Source: Rostrohypoxylon terebratum (Eukaryota > Ascomycota > Sordariomycetes > Xylariales > Hypoxylaceae). Taken from it: a stretch of DNA of 64,000 nt. Both the position numbers and the translations under genes were made by a program. Positions 11,554 through 23,254 of the stretch are shown piece by piece. The notes under the pieces are model-generated. The model ran no database searches, had not been told where the DNA came from, and was given only the letters and a program-made list of their open reading frames with translations. Every line of letters starts with the position of its first letter. The stretch's first letter is position 1. The stretch is taken from positions 124,001 to 188,000 of the forward strand of contig MU385886.1 of NCBI GenBank assembly GCA_022497145.1, in the 5' to 3' direction.

Positions 11554-12301
11554 GTGTCTCGGTAATGGAAAGGTACAATGCAGGAACTTGGCCGCGACTT
11601 CGAAGATCCCTTGTGTCCTGACAGGAATGAATAAAACGAGGTAGCGATAGAGCGAAGGAAATTGGCCTCACTGAAGCTACTGAAGCTGATATGTGTGGGT
11701 GGCAAAACAGGTTTTGATCTTCTTCATGTCGCTATTGGGAACACTCGGGGAGTCAGATGATCAAATTAAACATCTGCTCAGCTCCATACGAGCTACCTAT
11801 ATTCACAGCCACAAAAATAGGGGGGTATCTGGAGGGACCCGAGACCTTGAACCTTATGCATGCTTGTCTCAGACAGATACATGACTTCATCCTTGATGTT
11901 AGGGTAGTGATGGTTCTGCACGACCTTTCGGTGCCGGGAGGCGTTGATTGGAGAAAAGGGACGTTGAATCTGGACAGGGTCCATATGCTATGCTGGTCGT
12001 AGCAGGGTTTACGGACACTCCATCTCGATTGGGATACGACTCGGTTCACTGGAGAGCGCCCCATTGCGTCACAATGCTGACGCTTATCACATGTATACAT
12101 AGGTAATGTAGGATACTAGAGACTACCTGTGGTATTTCGAAAATACTGTTATGAACCGAAATAATAAAACAAAGGAGACCGCCACAAAGTTGGGTAGGTA
12201 CCTACCCTTTTCTCTGCATTTTGGTATGTGATATCAACCCTCGACCATATTTTTTTTCATGTCAAAATTCACCAGCTACTGCAGAATCTAAATACAACAT
12301 T
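11554..12301. other. Divergent intergenic region; possible 5' UTR intron
   Basis: Separates the minus-strand 199-aa gene from plus-strand paralog B. A GTATGT at about 12224 and a CTGCAG at about 12284 could bound an intron in the 5' UTR of paralog B. A TAGGTACCTACC copy lies near 12193-12208. The overlapping short frames here look like noise. Confidence 0.45.
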
Positions 12302-13068
12302 ATGTCACCAAATGACGATAAGACACCCCAGCAACCCAGTGAGGGAGGTGAGGTGAAGCAAGAACGACAGGAACAACAAGAACAGGAGCAGTCTTCTCCG
12401 CAAGCCGGACAAGCACAAGATGAAGTGAAAAGGGAAGATGGTGACAGCACACACTCCCGGGCTGCATCGCCGGCGGAACCTGAGACGAAGCCACCACCTC
12501 AACCACCTAGGCCGGCGCGCGTCGAGTCGGAGAAGCCAAGTAGATCAAGGCGACGTCGCCGCAATAACCAACCATCCTGGATGGAGGACGACAAGGAGAA
12601 CGCATACGAGAAACAAGTAGCGCCTCGTCCACCGCGCCGGGCTCCGTCACAATACCAGCAGCAGCAACAGATGCCGATGCAGCAACAGCCTATGCAACAA
12701 GTTCAACAACAACCTCAGAAGGACAGCGGCGGAAAGAATCCGCTCAAGCTGAGGTTGGATCTTAATCTTGAAGTAGAGGTAACGCTAAAGGCACGGATCC
12801 ACGGGGATCTGACCTTGGCTCTATTGTATGTGACAACTTTTCTTCTACGGAGTATCCCTGCCCAATATCGTGAGAGCGTGCACTCCTAGTCAGGAGGTGA
12901 CGCGGGCTGTATACTCGTATAAACCACACATCCATCACCTATTCCACCAGACACCCAGAAACCTGTCATGCTGGGTGTCAGCCGAACTGACTTCTGCCAA
13001 AGCGACACTTAGGGAGATGAGCCAATAACTAACAGCCTTGCTTGCTGCTTAACAGGGAGGGTCTGTGA
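12302..13068 (+). CDS. Disordered charged/Q-rich protein with conserved C-terminal segment (paralog B)
   Basis: Exon 12302..12825 and a 13-nt exon 13056..13068 encode 178 aa. The intron is 230 bp (GTATGT donor, CTTAACAG acceptor) and the ending is LALLEGL. The first 150 residues are Gln/Glu/Pro-rich with an Arg-rich patch (SRSRRRRRNNQ) and a Gln/Met-rich tract. The C-terminus repeats the paralog A segment LRLDLNLEVEVTLKARIHGD residue for residue, but 16 of the 21 codons through the following Leu use different synonyms. The flanking low-complexity parts do not align. Start: the frame is open further upstream, but ATG 12302 follows a likely 5' UTR. Function unknown. Confidence 0.75.
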
Positions 13069-13777
13069 GCCTGCACCGTCTAACCGCAAGCCATGCAAGG
13101 GAAGATGGGATGACGAGTCGTTGCAATGGCCGGGACAAGCGGCTTTAGTGATCTCTCATCTCGTGGTTATTTAGGGGGGGGGGTTGAGGGGGTTGCCCAG
13201 GGATTCTGGGACGAAATTACTGGACAGGAGATACAGTGCTCCTCCGCAGTTTTCGCTAGCGTAGATCTCGCGATCTTGATCGGTACCGAGGGTTTGATCT
13301 GGAATTCTGGATTGAGCAGGATTAATTCAAATTACACATGTATATATATCCCTGTAAAGATATCTATACTATTCGGGCGCATATGGTTGGTCATATGCGC
13401 ATAAAGGATGAATATACTTGTAATTGTTAATAAATACGTCGTAGGAGAAATCCATGAATTCATAACTCTTCCGCAGGTGTGTGACAACGCTTGACTGGAC
13501 GACCTAAAACGGCGTAAATCTGCTGAAAATGTTACAGTGGGAATACGTAGACGACGTATACGACCCCCCCTCCCCAACCCCATGAGGTAGAAGAAAAAAA
13601 AACAAAAAAAAAACCCATTTCAGGGGTAAGAATTATTTAGTGGATTTCTACCTTTCAGGGCTAGTGGATAGCGCCTTTAGCTTCGGAGCTTGGGTGGGTA
13701 AATCTCTCCCCTTAGCCCTATGCACAGATTCCCGATATCAGTAGGCACCTAAGTGGGTATCTGGATAATACAGGGCA

Positions 13778-13870
13778 CCCGAATACCTAAACCTACCTAG
13801 TATGTAAGTACATATGTAATAATATACAATACATACATACTAGGTACCTAGGTAGGTTTAGGTATTCGGG
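13778..13870. repeat. Perfect 23-bp inverted repeat (hairpin)
   Basis: Arms 13778-13800 and 13848-13870 are exact reverse complements (CCCGAATACCTAAACCTACC...), separated by 47 bp. The loop side can extend the stem after a 4-nt bulge. The sequence belongs to the TAGGTA motif family. Confidence 0.9.
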
Positions 13871-14082
13871 TACTTACCTACTAGGTATGGATGTATCAGT
13901 TGATGGTGTCAGCCGTAGCTATGGCTGTCGAAGGAGCATGAAATATTAAAAAAAAATACCAAGTTTATCGAAAAATAATACCTGTTATATCATAGCATTT
14001 CCAAGATATTTCATGAAGGGTTTAAAAGGACAGCGAATCTTACAGGGCAGATTGATTATCAAATTGTCCAATAACGAAAAGG

Positions 14083-14127
14083 TACCTACCTACATACATA
14101 TGTACATATGTAGGTCTTAGGTAGGTA
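14083..14127. repeat. Imperfect palindrome of the TAGGTA type
   Basis: TACCTACCTACATACATATG faces CATATGTAGGTCTTAGGTAGGTA. It is a near-palindrome with a short insertion in the right arm. Confidence 0.65.
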
Positions 14128-15438
14128 TTTCATGTTATAGGTACTACTTACCCGGAAGGAATACCTTGCTTACGTTGCTTACGGGAAGCGACGGAGGGTC
14201 CATAGTCCATAGCCACAGAAGTGCAAATTCCGAGATCGTGTTTGAAGCCACAAAAGCAAGCATTAAAAGCCTCCACCAATTAAAAGGTTTAATCGTCAAG
14301 CCACTTTTCTTAATATTTCCAACTTTTCCAACTTTTTCTTCAATTCTGCAATTCTTTAATTCTTCCTCTTATATAACAGAACAACCACGACAAAGACAAA
14401 GTCGGACAAGCACAACCAACCATGGATATTTATGGCATTAATAACCACCCCCTTCCCAAAAGAAATGGATCTTTCAGATTGATCACAACGTAGCAGCCGT
14501 GAATTTAGCTGCTGGTACCCATGAAATTACGGCGCGGTTCGGCTCGGATTCATGGATACTAGGTAATATCATCCCCATCTCCACTTGCAGCTGGACAGGC
14601 AACTGCCAGGTCTCTATTCTAAATGTATTCTTAATATCACTTGCAGATCAAGTGGTCTCGAGCTACTCGAAGCTTTCGACTTACGTCCCTAGTACTTGCC
14701 TACATCTCGATATAGGCCTCCGGGATCGTGTTAAAAGGATTGCAGAATATCCGTGCAGCCGTGTGACCATCGCTTCTTCTGACGATGGATTAATCTACTA
14801 CTAGGTACCTAAGGTACTAGGTAGCTGGCTGTACGTACTGTATTGTACAAGTACCTACCTACTATCGAAACCCCTGCCAATTTACATGCATCCATGGATA
14901 CTACCATGTAGTATGGTAGATGAGATGCTAAGATCGCGATTCGGCGTCGATGGCGTTAAAGCTCCCCCCACCTCCTTGCTCCCTATGACGCAAGCGGACC
15001 AGGTTCAGGGCGATGGCGCATGCGACCATAGTAGGTATTGTACCTAATGCTACCTAGTAGTTGGGTAGGTCGAGCGACCGGTACCTACCGGGGCTGCCAG
15101 GTAAGATGTAAGATAGAATGCTGGTTACTACTAAACATTCTAGTCGTATCAGTCGATTGTTACTATTGCTTCACCTTTAGAGTTTCATGCAGTCACTCCT
15201 CTCCTTCGCCTGGTCCCTGAGTCTATACATCCCGAGTCTATACATCCCCATACAAACTAATTTTGTAGGTGAATATCCCCGTAGCTTTATGCTGCTGCTA
15301 AGCTCGTGTTAGTGAATGATCGCTCTCGCATGGTCTGCGTATTCTGGATTTGACCTCTTCTGCCACATTATCCTGGCACTATACTTTGCTATATTCGTGT
15401 TCCTCCATGCCAATCATATCCGGTCCTTGATCTTAGCC

Positions 15439-17235
15439 ATGGCCGACATGATGAATCCGCAGACGCCGCCAAGGAAGTTATTCAAGGCTTCCAGTAAAAC
15501 TAAGACGCCAACCCCCGTGAAAAGGCAAAGACCAATCACTCCTGCAGCTTCGAGTACTCAGTCTCACGACGTTCTAACTCCTACTGAGACCGTTGGTCGA
15601 AGCACGGATGAGCCTGACACATCCGAGGCAAAGAAGGGCCTTGTCGACAACTCGATCGAAGATAATAGCGCCTCAGATCACACAGTCAGCCCGGCCAAAA
15701 GCATTGCTGGGAAACCTCGGGGGCTTCTCAGCTCCTCCACCGACGAATTGCCCGAGCCTTCGGACCCCACAGACGCTCTTAACTCGCCTACAGATATTGC
15801 AAGATACTTTGCTGAACAAGGCAACTCCGAAATGAGTGCGTTCGTATCGGCGCTATCTGGCAAGACCCCGAGTGATCATGCGGAAGACCCCATTAGGGGG
15901 ACACTGGGCGAGTTCGACGGGACCGCGAGCCAGGTCACCGACACCGATAAATTGCCGATTGAAGTACCTACTACAATCAAAGAATTGCCTAGAGACGATA
16001 CATTAGTTATTCCACCAAATACTCGCACTCAAGAGACTCTTGATAAGGCTACTGGAGACGCAACGTCGAAGTCACCGGACCTAGCGAACCTGACGGAAGA
16101 TTCTACCGAAGTAGATACTACCGAAGCGGCAAATTTAAAAAAAAATTCGACTCCCGTAGACGTCTCGAAGAGATCCGAGGGAGTTATAGACGACCCTAAA
16201 GTTCAGGTACCGGACGCCGCACCAGTAAATGCTATTGGTGAACCTGCTATGTCTAGTATCTCGAAGGACGCACACGTTAGAGTGCAGAATGGAGCAGTAA
16301 GGCAGGCAGACATCACTAAAGATGCAGTGGAGAGCGTCGACCAAAAGGCAAAAGCCGGCTCACCAGGTGTTATGGATGATGGAACGCGCATTGCCGATAA
16401 TATGGGCCATCCTGCCCACATCGAACGAAGAATCGAAATTCCCCTCCCTCGCCCGGAAAGAGTTGTGAACAGCCCTCCCCAGCCAGCAAAGCCTGATATG
16501 AACAATATCGCATCCGGTCTCCATGACCCTAATGATCTTCCTGGAACTCAGGGTTTACCAAGCACTGATGACCTACCCAAACTTCCGGATGAGCTTCAAG
16601 ATCCGCCTGAAGAAGTTCTAGACCCCTCGGTACATTCTCCCCGTTCTAATGTCTCACCTATACCAAAGATCCCAAAGATCGCACCGATTGGCATGGCACC
16701 ACCCCCTGATCTTCGTCGACTAGCTCTCGGTGTTGGAGGCCATGTTATCGACGACGTTGGCAATATTGTAAATGGCTCGGAGGAAGTGCTCGGCCATGTC
16801 ACTGGTGATCTCCCTGCTATGGTGGGGAGGGAAGTTGCAGATAATGGCGAGGTATACGGAGACGACGGTGAAGTCATTGGATATGTTTCGGAGAACTTCG
16901 TCGGCCCACCACCCCCTGCTGATATACCCGAAAAAATACTCGGAGGTTTGAAAGTTGATCATGAGGGAAATATCCTTGATACGAACGGCAACATAATCGG
17001 TCGCTTCAACGAAAAGGCTGGAGAGAATGGCGACCTAGCGTCATTCATGAAACCCTCCAAATCGGGTGAATCTCAACCTGATGATGAACCTCAAGAAAAA
17101 AAGAAACCTCAGGTTAACGCTCACACAGGCGGCAGCCCTTCTGATATCTTCTTAGACGTCAAGTCTACGACGGACGGTATCCAACTGACCATCCGAATCC
17201 CTACGACATTTGGCAAACGCCCACAAGATTTATGA
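15439..17235 (+). CDS. DUF3659-repeat, LEA-associated protein (598 aa)
   Basis: Single exon. Start ATG 15439 (AGCCATGG context) was chosen over ATG 15316 because the intervening sequence encodes a hydrophobic, UTR-like stretch. Residues 1-420 are hydrophilic and Ser/Thr/Asp/Pro-rich, probably disordered. Residues about 425-555 hold DUF3659-type modules (GGHVIDDVGNIVN, GREVADNGEVYGDDGEVIG, LKVDHEGNILDTNGNIIG). The end carries SPSDIFLDVKSTTDGIQLTI and an IRIPTTF tail, an alternating strand-like motif that I associate with fungal LEA-domain proteins. It shares its modules with the 18.8-kb gene on the same strand, so the two are probably related by duplication. Function unproven; the LEA link suggests desiccation or stress protection. 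Confidence 0.8.
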   Translation: MADMMNPQTPPRKLFKASSKTKTPTPVKRQRPITPAASSTQSHDVLTPTETVGRSTDEPDTSEAKKGLVDNSIEDNSASDHTVSPAKSIAGKPRGLLSSSTDELPEPSDPTDALNSPTDIARYFAEQGNSEMSAFVSALSGKTPSDHAEDPIRGTLGEFDGTASQVTDTDKLPIEVPTTIKELPRDDTLVIPPNTRTQETLDKATGDATSKSPDLANLTEDSTEVDTTEAANLKKNSTPVDVSKRSEGVIDDPKVQVPDAAPVNAIGEPAMSSISKDAHVRVQNGAVRQADITKDAVESVDQKAKAGSPGVMDDGTRIADNMGHPAHIERRIEIPLPRPERVVNSPPQPAKPDMNNIASGLHDPNDLPGTQGLPSTDDLPKLPDELQDPPEEVLDPSVHSPRSNVSPIPKIPKIAPIGMAPPPDLRRLALGVGGHVIDDVGNIVNGSEEVLGHVTGDLPAMVGREVADNGEVYGDDGEVIGYVSENFVGPPPPADIPEKILGGLKVDHEGNILDTNGNIIGRFNEKAGENGDLASFMKPSKSGESQPDDEPQEKKKPQVNAHTGGSPSDIFLDVKSTTDGIQLTIRIPTTFGKRPQDL

Positions 17236-18752
17236 GAAACTTTATATATCTATATGAGAACTTGGAAAGTTTTTGGCTATAGCTGAGGTGTTTCTGAATG
17301 TGTATAATAAAGACTGATATTCGCAAGCCATGATACCTCTGGTATTTCTTTCTCTGGCGAAGCGTGCGGCGCCGTTGCTCACGAACAAAACTCTGTCCTA
17401 ATTACTTCATCCCTGTATTTTATACGACTAGATACTATACTAGGCATGTCGATACTATTTAGGTAATGTGAAAAAAAAACCGGCGCCCAGGTACCATGTG
17501 CAATGCAAGGAGAAACCCCGTAGGTTGTACAGACATGCAATATCGGCCGAGAGACATGGAATTTGCGTCACCCAACATGCTCTTTATGACGTTGATTTGA
17601 TGGCTGCCCATGATGTGGCTTGCTAGGCTGCAAGGAAAACCGGTTCGGACGAAGAAAACCGCGTACGCACAGATGGTGAGTGACGTTAACTATTACACAG
17701 ACCACCCCTTGCTCTACCTATGTCGATGTCATGTACAGAAATGTACATGGCTGTCAACTTGTAACACGCTATAGATCGATGGTGTAGGGCTGGCGCAGCT
17801 GGTGGAGACATCGGCAGCGAGGTGGCGTTCATTCTAATTTGGCCTTAGCTATTTGGCCAGCAATAATCTGTCGTTAGGAAGCCATGAGCTAGGGTTGGTG
17901 CTTTGATGTGGCTTGAATGACGACTAAGACTCCAAGCGCCAAGCGTTTCTCAACCGGGAATCTCCATCGATATGCTCGGCCAAAAGGTGTAGAGGTCGCC
18001 GCAAACCATGCGCGAACTTCCCGACAACTAGCCTTAGATCGAGATTTGCAAATGGCGCCCCCAAGGGTGGCTGATAATCTGTGACCACGGTTCTAGGAGG
18101 AATCCTGTTTTATAGCCCGCACTTTGGTAACGCTCGACGAATGATAGCTCAGAATAGTCTAATCCTATCACCTAGTCGATGTGGAAAGACTAGCAAGCCA
18201 CAAGCTCGGCGTGCTTTGTTCGCCTCATGGTTCGAGGTGGCTCGGGATCGACAGGATACCGGCTTGGACGGCAGCTTCATTCGCGGCTCGACCTCATCAA
18301 GAAGTATGTCCTAAGGCCCTATGGCTAGGTATCCCCTACTCATGACGTCCGGAATCACCCATCGAAAGCAGACAGCCGCAGTCATGACGTCGAACGGGAT
18401 TCATGAACACTTCTTGAGAAAGGAAAGCTACCTAGGAAAAAGGAAGGAGCACATCTCTTCCACACATTTGGGATGAGGTAGGCGATTTTCCAAACCTGTG
18501 ACGTAAGTTATGGCCTGAAGACCAATACCTGCCGTTGGGTTTAGCCGTGTTCATATCCCCATAAAAGATCCAATTCGTCGTTTGATGCATTGTGGATTTA
18601 GAGACAAATATTCCATGACTATTCCTCATAACCATACCCAACTATAATCCCAACATAGGCAGCAGGAACAACACGAGCCAGTAGGAATATATATCACTAC
18701 ACGACGAATCATTACAGACGAAGATCAATTTAATATTATCCATCCAGCCGCC
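17236..18752. other. Intergenic between the two DUF3659 genes
   Basis: No family-like frame. A short palindrome CATGTAC-n6-GTACATG lies near 17730-17750. Confidence 0.5.
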
Positions 18753-21700
18753 ATGTCTAGACTCGGAGAGGCAGTCGGCGGGCTGAGTAGCCCCCTCGGC
18801 AAGGCTCCGGAAAATGTTCCCGGGGCAGGGAACGACAACACCCCCCATGAAGCTGCGTCTCAAACATCAGTACCTCGCTCTATTCCAGATACTTCCGAGG
18901 GAAATGAGGGCGAGGGTGAGATGGTACCGGCAGCCGGGCGTATCAACGACAAAGGAGAGGTCATCGACGACGATGGAACCCCTATCGGCAAGGTGACTCA
19001 GGCTGATGTTCAAAACCTCGCTGGCCTGATTGTCACGCAAGAAGGTGATATACTCGACGAGGACGGGGGAGTGGTCGGTAAGGCCGCACCTCTAGAAGAT
19101 GTCGCATCCGAATTCAATTATACTACAAAGTCCGGCAAAGACAATGTAGCCCAAGGCGCCAAAGCAGGTAAACAAGCACAAAGCGGTGCTGAAAGCAGAT
19201 TCGGTGGTGCGCTCTCTGGAATATCAGGGACAGCACGGTCAGCCTTGGGTGGCATCACCGGAGGCCTTGGCCGAACTACCAAAAGTGCTACCGGGGCTGT
19301 TGGCGACACAGCAAAAGGTGCCACAGACACCGCCGGGAAAGCAACCGGAATTCAAGGTGCTACTAGTGAGGTTGGTGATGATGTTCAAGGTATAACAGGC
19401 GCGGCTGGCGGCGCTGCCGAAGGTGCAACAGAGGCTGTGGACGATGCTGCGCAGGGTGTGACCGGAGCTGCGGAGGGAACTACAAAGAACACCGACGTGC
19501 CGGATACTTCTGATGTTGCAGATGGTGCCAGGGTTGCCGAGAAGACGGCTCAGGGGGATGTCCCGGACGCGCAAGAGCTTGAAGAGGGGGGAGCTCCGAT
19601 TGAACTCAAAAACATGGACTCCGAACGTGCCTCTAAGGTTGGCGACCTCACTCAGCAAGGACTTGCCCCCATTGACATCCCTTCTCTACCTCCCTCAGTA
19701 GCGAATAAAGTCGTAGCCTTGTTCGAAGGGCCCTTCACTATCGCAGACGGTGGCAAGGTCATCGATAACCAGGGCAAGATCATCGGCAAGCTGGCTGGTG
19801 GCTCCGATATACAGGACCTAGTCGGCAAGGATGTCAAGGAAATCGACAGCCAGGGAAACCTGTTGGCCGAAAGCGGTACTATCGTCGGCAAGGTTGACAT
19901 TGCGCCGGAGGGTTCAATTGCTCAACGTATCAAGGAAGAGGTTCCTGAAGCTGCAGACCGCCTCAACGCTTTAGAGTTGCAGGCTCAACAAGTAGCGCCA
20001 GTCCAAATCCCCTCCTTCGCCCCTTCAGTGGCTGACAAGGTCATCGACATGTTTGAAGGTCCTTTCAACATTGCCGAGAATGGTCAGGTCACCGACCAGA
20101 AGGGCAAGGTTCTTGGCAAGCTTGCGGAGGGCCAGGAATATGATCATTTGGTTGGGAAGGACATCAAGGGTATCGACGGCCAGGGTAACCTGCTTGGAGA
20201 CAATGAGACCGTTCTAGGCAAGGTGGATCTGGTCCCCGAAGGTACAATCGTCGAACGTATAAAGGAAGAGGTGCCGGCAGCTGCGGCTAGGCTTGATGCT
20301 CTCGAGGCTGCTAAGCAAGTCGAAGAGCAAGCCAAGCTACCCAACCTCTCTATTCTTGAGGGCAAAAAGATCAACAAAGCTGGTAATGTCGTCGATGACA
20401 ACGGTAACCCTATTGGCAAAGTGAAGAGTGGTGATATCAAGAAGCTGATCGGCAAATCCCCCGATGAGAACGGAAAAGTATGGGATAGCCGGGGAAACGT
20501 TATCGGCGAAGTTGAAGTATTACCCGAAGCAGTTCAAAATGTCGCCGCGCCATTTGAAGATTTCCCAGATGCCACCGTGGACAAGTTTGGCAAGGTCATC
20601 TATGACGGCCGTCAAGTTGGTGTGGTATCCGGCGATGACTTCCAAAAGTTGATTGGGAAGAAGGTTGATGCCGACGGCGACATCCTCGACAAAAACGGCA
20701 ATGTTATCGGACATGCTGAGCGTGCTGAGGCTGAAGAGCCTGAGGAGCCCGAAGAGGAGAAAGTCGACTACTCCATGCTCCGCGACAAGAAAGTCAACAA
20801 GTTAGGCAACGTCGTGGATGACAAAGGCCAAATTTGGGGCCATGTCGTCCAGGGCATCCTCAAAAATCTCATCGGAAAGAAAGTCGGTGACCATGGAGAG
20901 ATATTCAACGACGCTGGCCAAGTCATTGGTAAAGCCGAGCCTATTCCGGACAGCGAACGCGCAGATGTCAAAGAGCCTGCGCCGTTTGAAGACTATCCTG
21001 ATGCCGTCGTAGGCGATCAAGGAAAAGTCATGTCCGCTGGGGAACAGATTGGTATCGTAGTAGAGGGTGACCCTAAGAAGTTGAAAGGAAAGCCGGTTGA
21101 TGCCGACGGTGATATCCTAGACAAGGCTGGAAATCAACTAGGACGCGCAGAGCGTTGGGAGGAGGAAGAACCAGAGCCTGAGCCAGAAATCGATAACTCA
21201 GCCCTCGCTGGCAAACGCGTCAACAAAGCCGGCAATGCTGTCGACTCACACGGCGACATCTATGGCCGCGTTGTGGAAGGTGACCTCAAACGACTCATTG
21301 GGAAGATGTGCGATAAAAACGGCTTCATTCGCAATGAAGGAGGTGACATCATCGGCAGATGTGAGCTCATCCCCGAGGCTGAACGTGACGGCATGAAGGA
21401 AGGTCCCTTCACTGAACTCCCAGGGTGCACGGTCAATAAGGAGGGCAAGGTTGTAACGCCTGGTGGCGATGTCGTTGGTCGACTTGTTTCCGGCGACCCC
21501 AAGGTTCTGTTCGGCCGCGCGGTCGATGATGATGGTGATATCTGCGACAAGAATGGAAATGTATTGGGCCACGCCGAACGTTGGGAAGAAGAGCCAATTC
21601 CCAAAGATATCAACCCCATGTCGGGTCGCAGGGTCAACCGCGAGGGCAATGTTGTCGACGAGAATGGCGATCTGATGGGTAAACTTACTACTGGTATCTT

Positions 21701-22569
21701 AAGCGAATGCGCCGGCAAGAAGATAGACGACGACGGCGATGTTATCGATGGTAAGGGGAACGTGATGGGTCACTGCTCACTACTCGAAGAGATACCCCAG
21801 ACACCCGAGCCTGAAGAGCCCGGGGAGACTGAAGAGGAGAGGGAAGCCCGTCTACAGCTTGAACAAGACAGAAAGATTGCCGGGCAGATATCATTTTGCA
21901 TCGAACAGTCTCTGGATAAGATCAAACCAATTTGCAAGATGATCGTTGATGTAAGTCTCACAATTTCGTTGCGCGCCATTTATCTTTAAATCCTCCTTCG
22001 TGGTATTAAGGCTACGTAAATGCTAACCACATTCTACGTTACAGAGAATCGATTCTGAAGAGCGCAAACCCGAGGACGAGCGCGACGAGGAAGAACTTGT
22101 AAAGCAAGTCCGGCCTCTCATTGAAGAAGGTGGCAAGATCCTCACTGAGGCCAACGGCGTGATCAGAGGTCTTGACCCAGACGGTCGCATCTCAGCGAAT
22201 GCCAAGCACAAGACGGCAGCGCGCGAGGCAACGCCCGAAGAGTATCGGCTCGCGGATCTACTCAAAGAACTCACCGGTACAGTGACCGAGACCATTGAGA
22301 ATGCCAAGCGTAAACTTGAGAACCTACCACGCGCAAAGAAGGGTATCAACCCACTCTGGGGTCTTCTATCTGAGCCCCTATTCCAGATTATCGCAGCCGT
22401 CGGTCTCTTGCTCAGTGGAGTCCTAGGTCTCGTTGGTAAACTCTTGAATGGACTGGGCCTGGGTGGCTTGGTCAACAACTTGCTAGGTGGTCTTGGTCTG
22501 ACCAAAGTCCTGGACGGTCTGGGACTGGGGCCGATTTTGGCTCCCATCACTGGAAGCAAGAAGAAATAA
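18753..22569 (+). CDS. LEA-like protein with ten DUF3659 double modules and DUF6987 tail (1240 aa)
   Basis: Exons 18753..21950 and 22045..22569. The intron is 94 bp (GTAAGT, CTAAC branch, TTACAG). Order: one DUF3659 pair (about 60-115); a Gly/Ala/Thr-rich LEA-like region (about 133-255) with GAVGDTAKGATDTAGKATG-type repeats; nine further pairs (about 315-1010) built on VNKAGNVVDDNGNPIGKV and DADGDILDKNGNVIGHAE units separated by acidic linkers; then ISFCIEQSLDKIKPICKMIV leading into the DUF6987-type C-terminus. The last 70 residues are Leu/Gly-rich and hydrophobic (LLNGLGLGGLVNNLLGGLGL) before GSKKK and might touch membranes. The alternating module types suggest growth by tandem duplication of a roughly 130-aa unit. 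LEA-type proteins are linked to dehydration and stress tolerance; the role here is inferred. Confidence 0.9.
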
Positions 22570-23254
22570 TTTACGTCTAACTTTTGACAGAGCTTGTTAT
22601 GTCACTTCTACGCTTGTAAAAAAAAACAAATTGTTCATCCTGTAATACTTGGATTCAATATCAGGTTGGAAAATGGTAATGGGAACATTGTGATGAGAAG
22701 GTCCTAGGTACCTACAGAAAACGCGTCGCTGCAGCATGCAAAGGTAATATCTGGTGTGTAGGTACTTACCTAGGTAGTTAGGTAGTTAAGAGTAATTATG
22801 GACATACTTGGTCATTTTGTACTAAAATGCTTTTCTTTCATACATGAGTCCTTCCCGCGTTTGCGGCTTGTATGCCGCCAGGTGCTTGTTTGAGAGGGCT
22901 GGCTTTCCCACGTGCACTGCAGCGGCTTCTTCCCTGAGATTATAGTCTAACCTAAATCTAGGATAGACTCCAAATTCCGAAAAATTGGTGACGTTATAAA
23001 TGACGTCGTGATATGGCATGGAGGGTGTGTGTGACAATGCTAGAGGTAGTCTCTACTAGGTATATAGTTAGTATGCAGAGATCTGAGAGCACTGGACTGT
23101 GGCTAGAAGTATCTAATGACGAACTGGGACCGTATTTATATGTAGGTAATTAATCTCAGTGTGGGTGCTTACCTACCTAGTACCTAGGTTCCGAATATCT
23201 CACAGATTACCTCTCTCCTTCTCTCTACCTACCTATGAAATCTCAATCCTCGGA
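22570..23254. other. Intergenic, TAGGTA-type motifs
   Basis: Motif copies at about 22704-22715, 22759-22790 and 23164-23190; the last lies just upstream of the hydrolase start. No gene seen. Confidence 0.55.

Larger units (their letters stand above)
13069..15438. other. Long intergenic region with hairpins
   Basis: Contains a G run (about 13172-13181), a poly-A tract (about 13590-13613), a perfect 23-bp inverted repeat (13778-13870), a second imperfect palindrome (14083-14127), more TAGGTA copies (about 14801-14860, 15040-15095) and a duplicated GAGTCTATACATCCC at about 15220-15249. A CT-rich stretch with ATG at 14421 looks like a 5' leader, but its frame closes after 23 codons. No gene is called. 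Confidence 0.5.

Noticed and set aside
13790..13870. Telomere-like repeat
   Set aside because: Units are TAGGTA/CCTAGG, not TTAGGG, and occur as short palindromes scattered through the window.
14421..14492. Small gene starting at ATG 14421 after a leader-like sequence
   Set aside because: The frame ends after 23 codons and no splice site gives a credible extension.
22023..22559. Minus-strand frame opposite the DUF6987 exon
   Set aside because: Ser/Pro/Arg-rich antisense translation; the sense strand has the known domain and splice sites.
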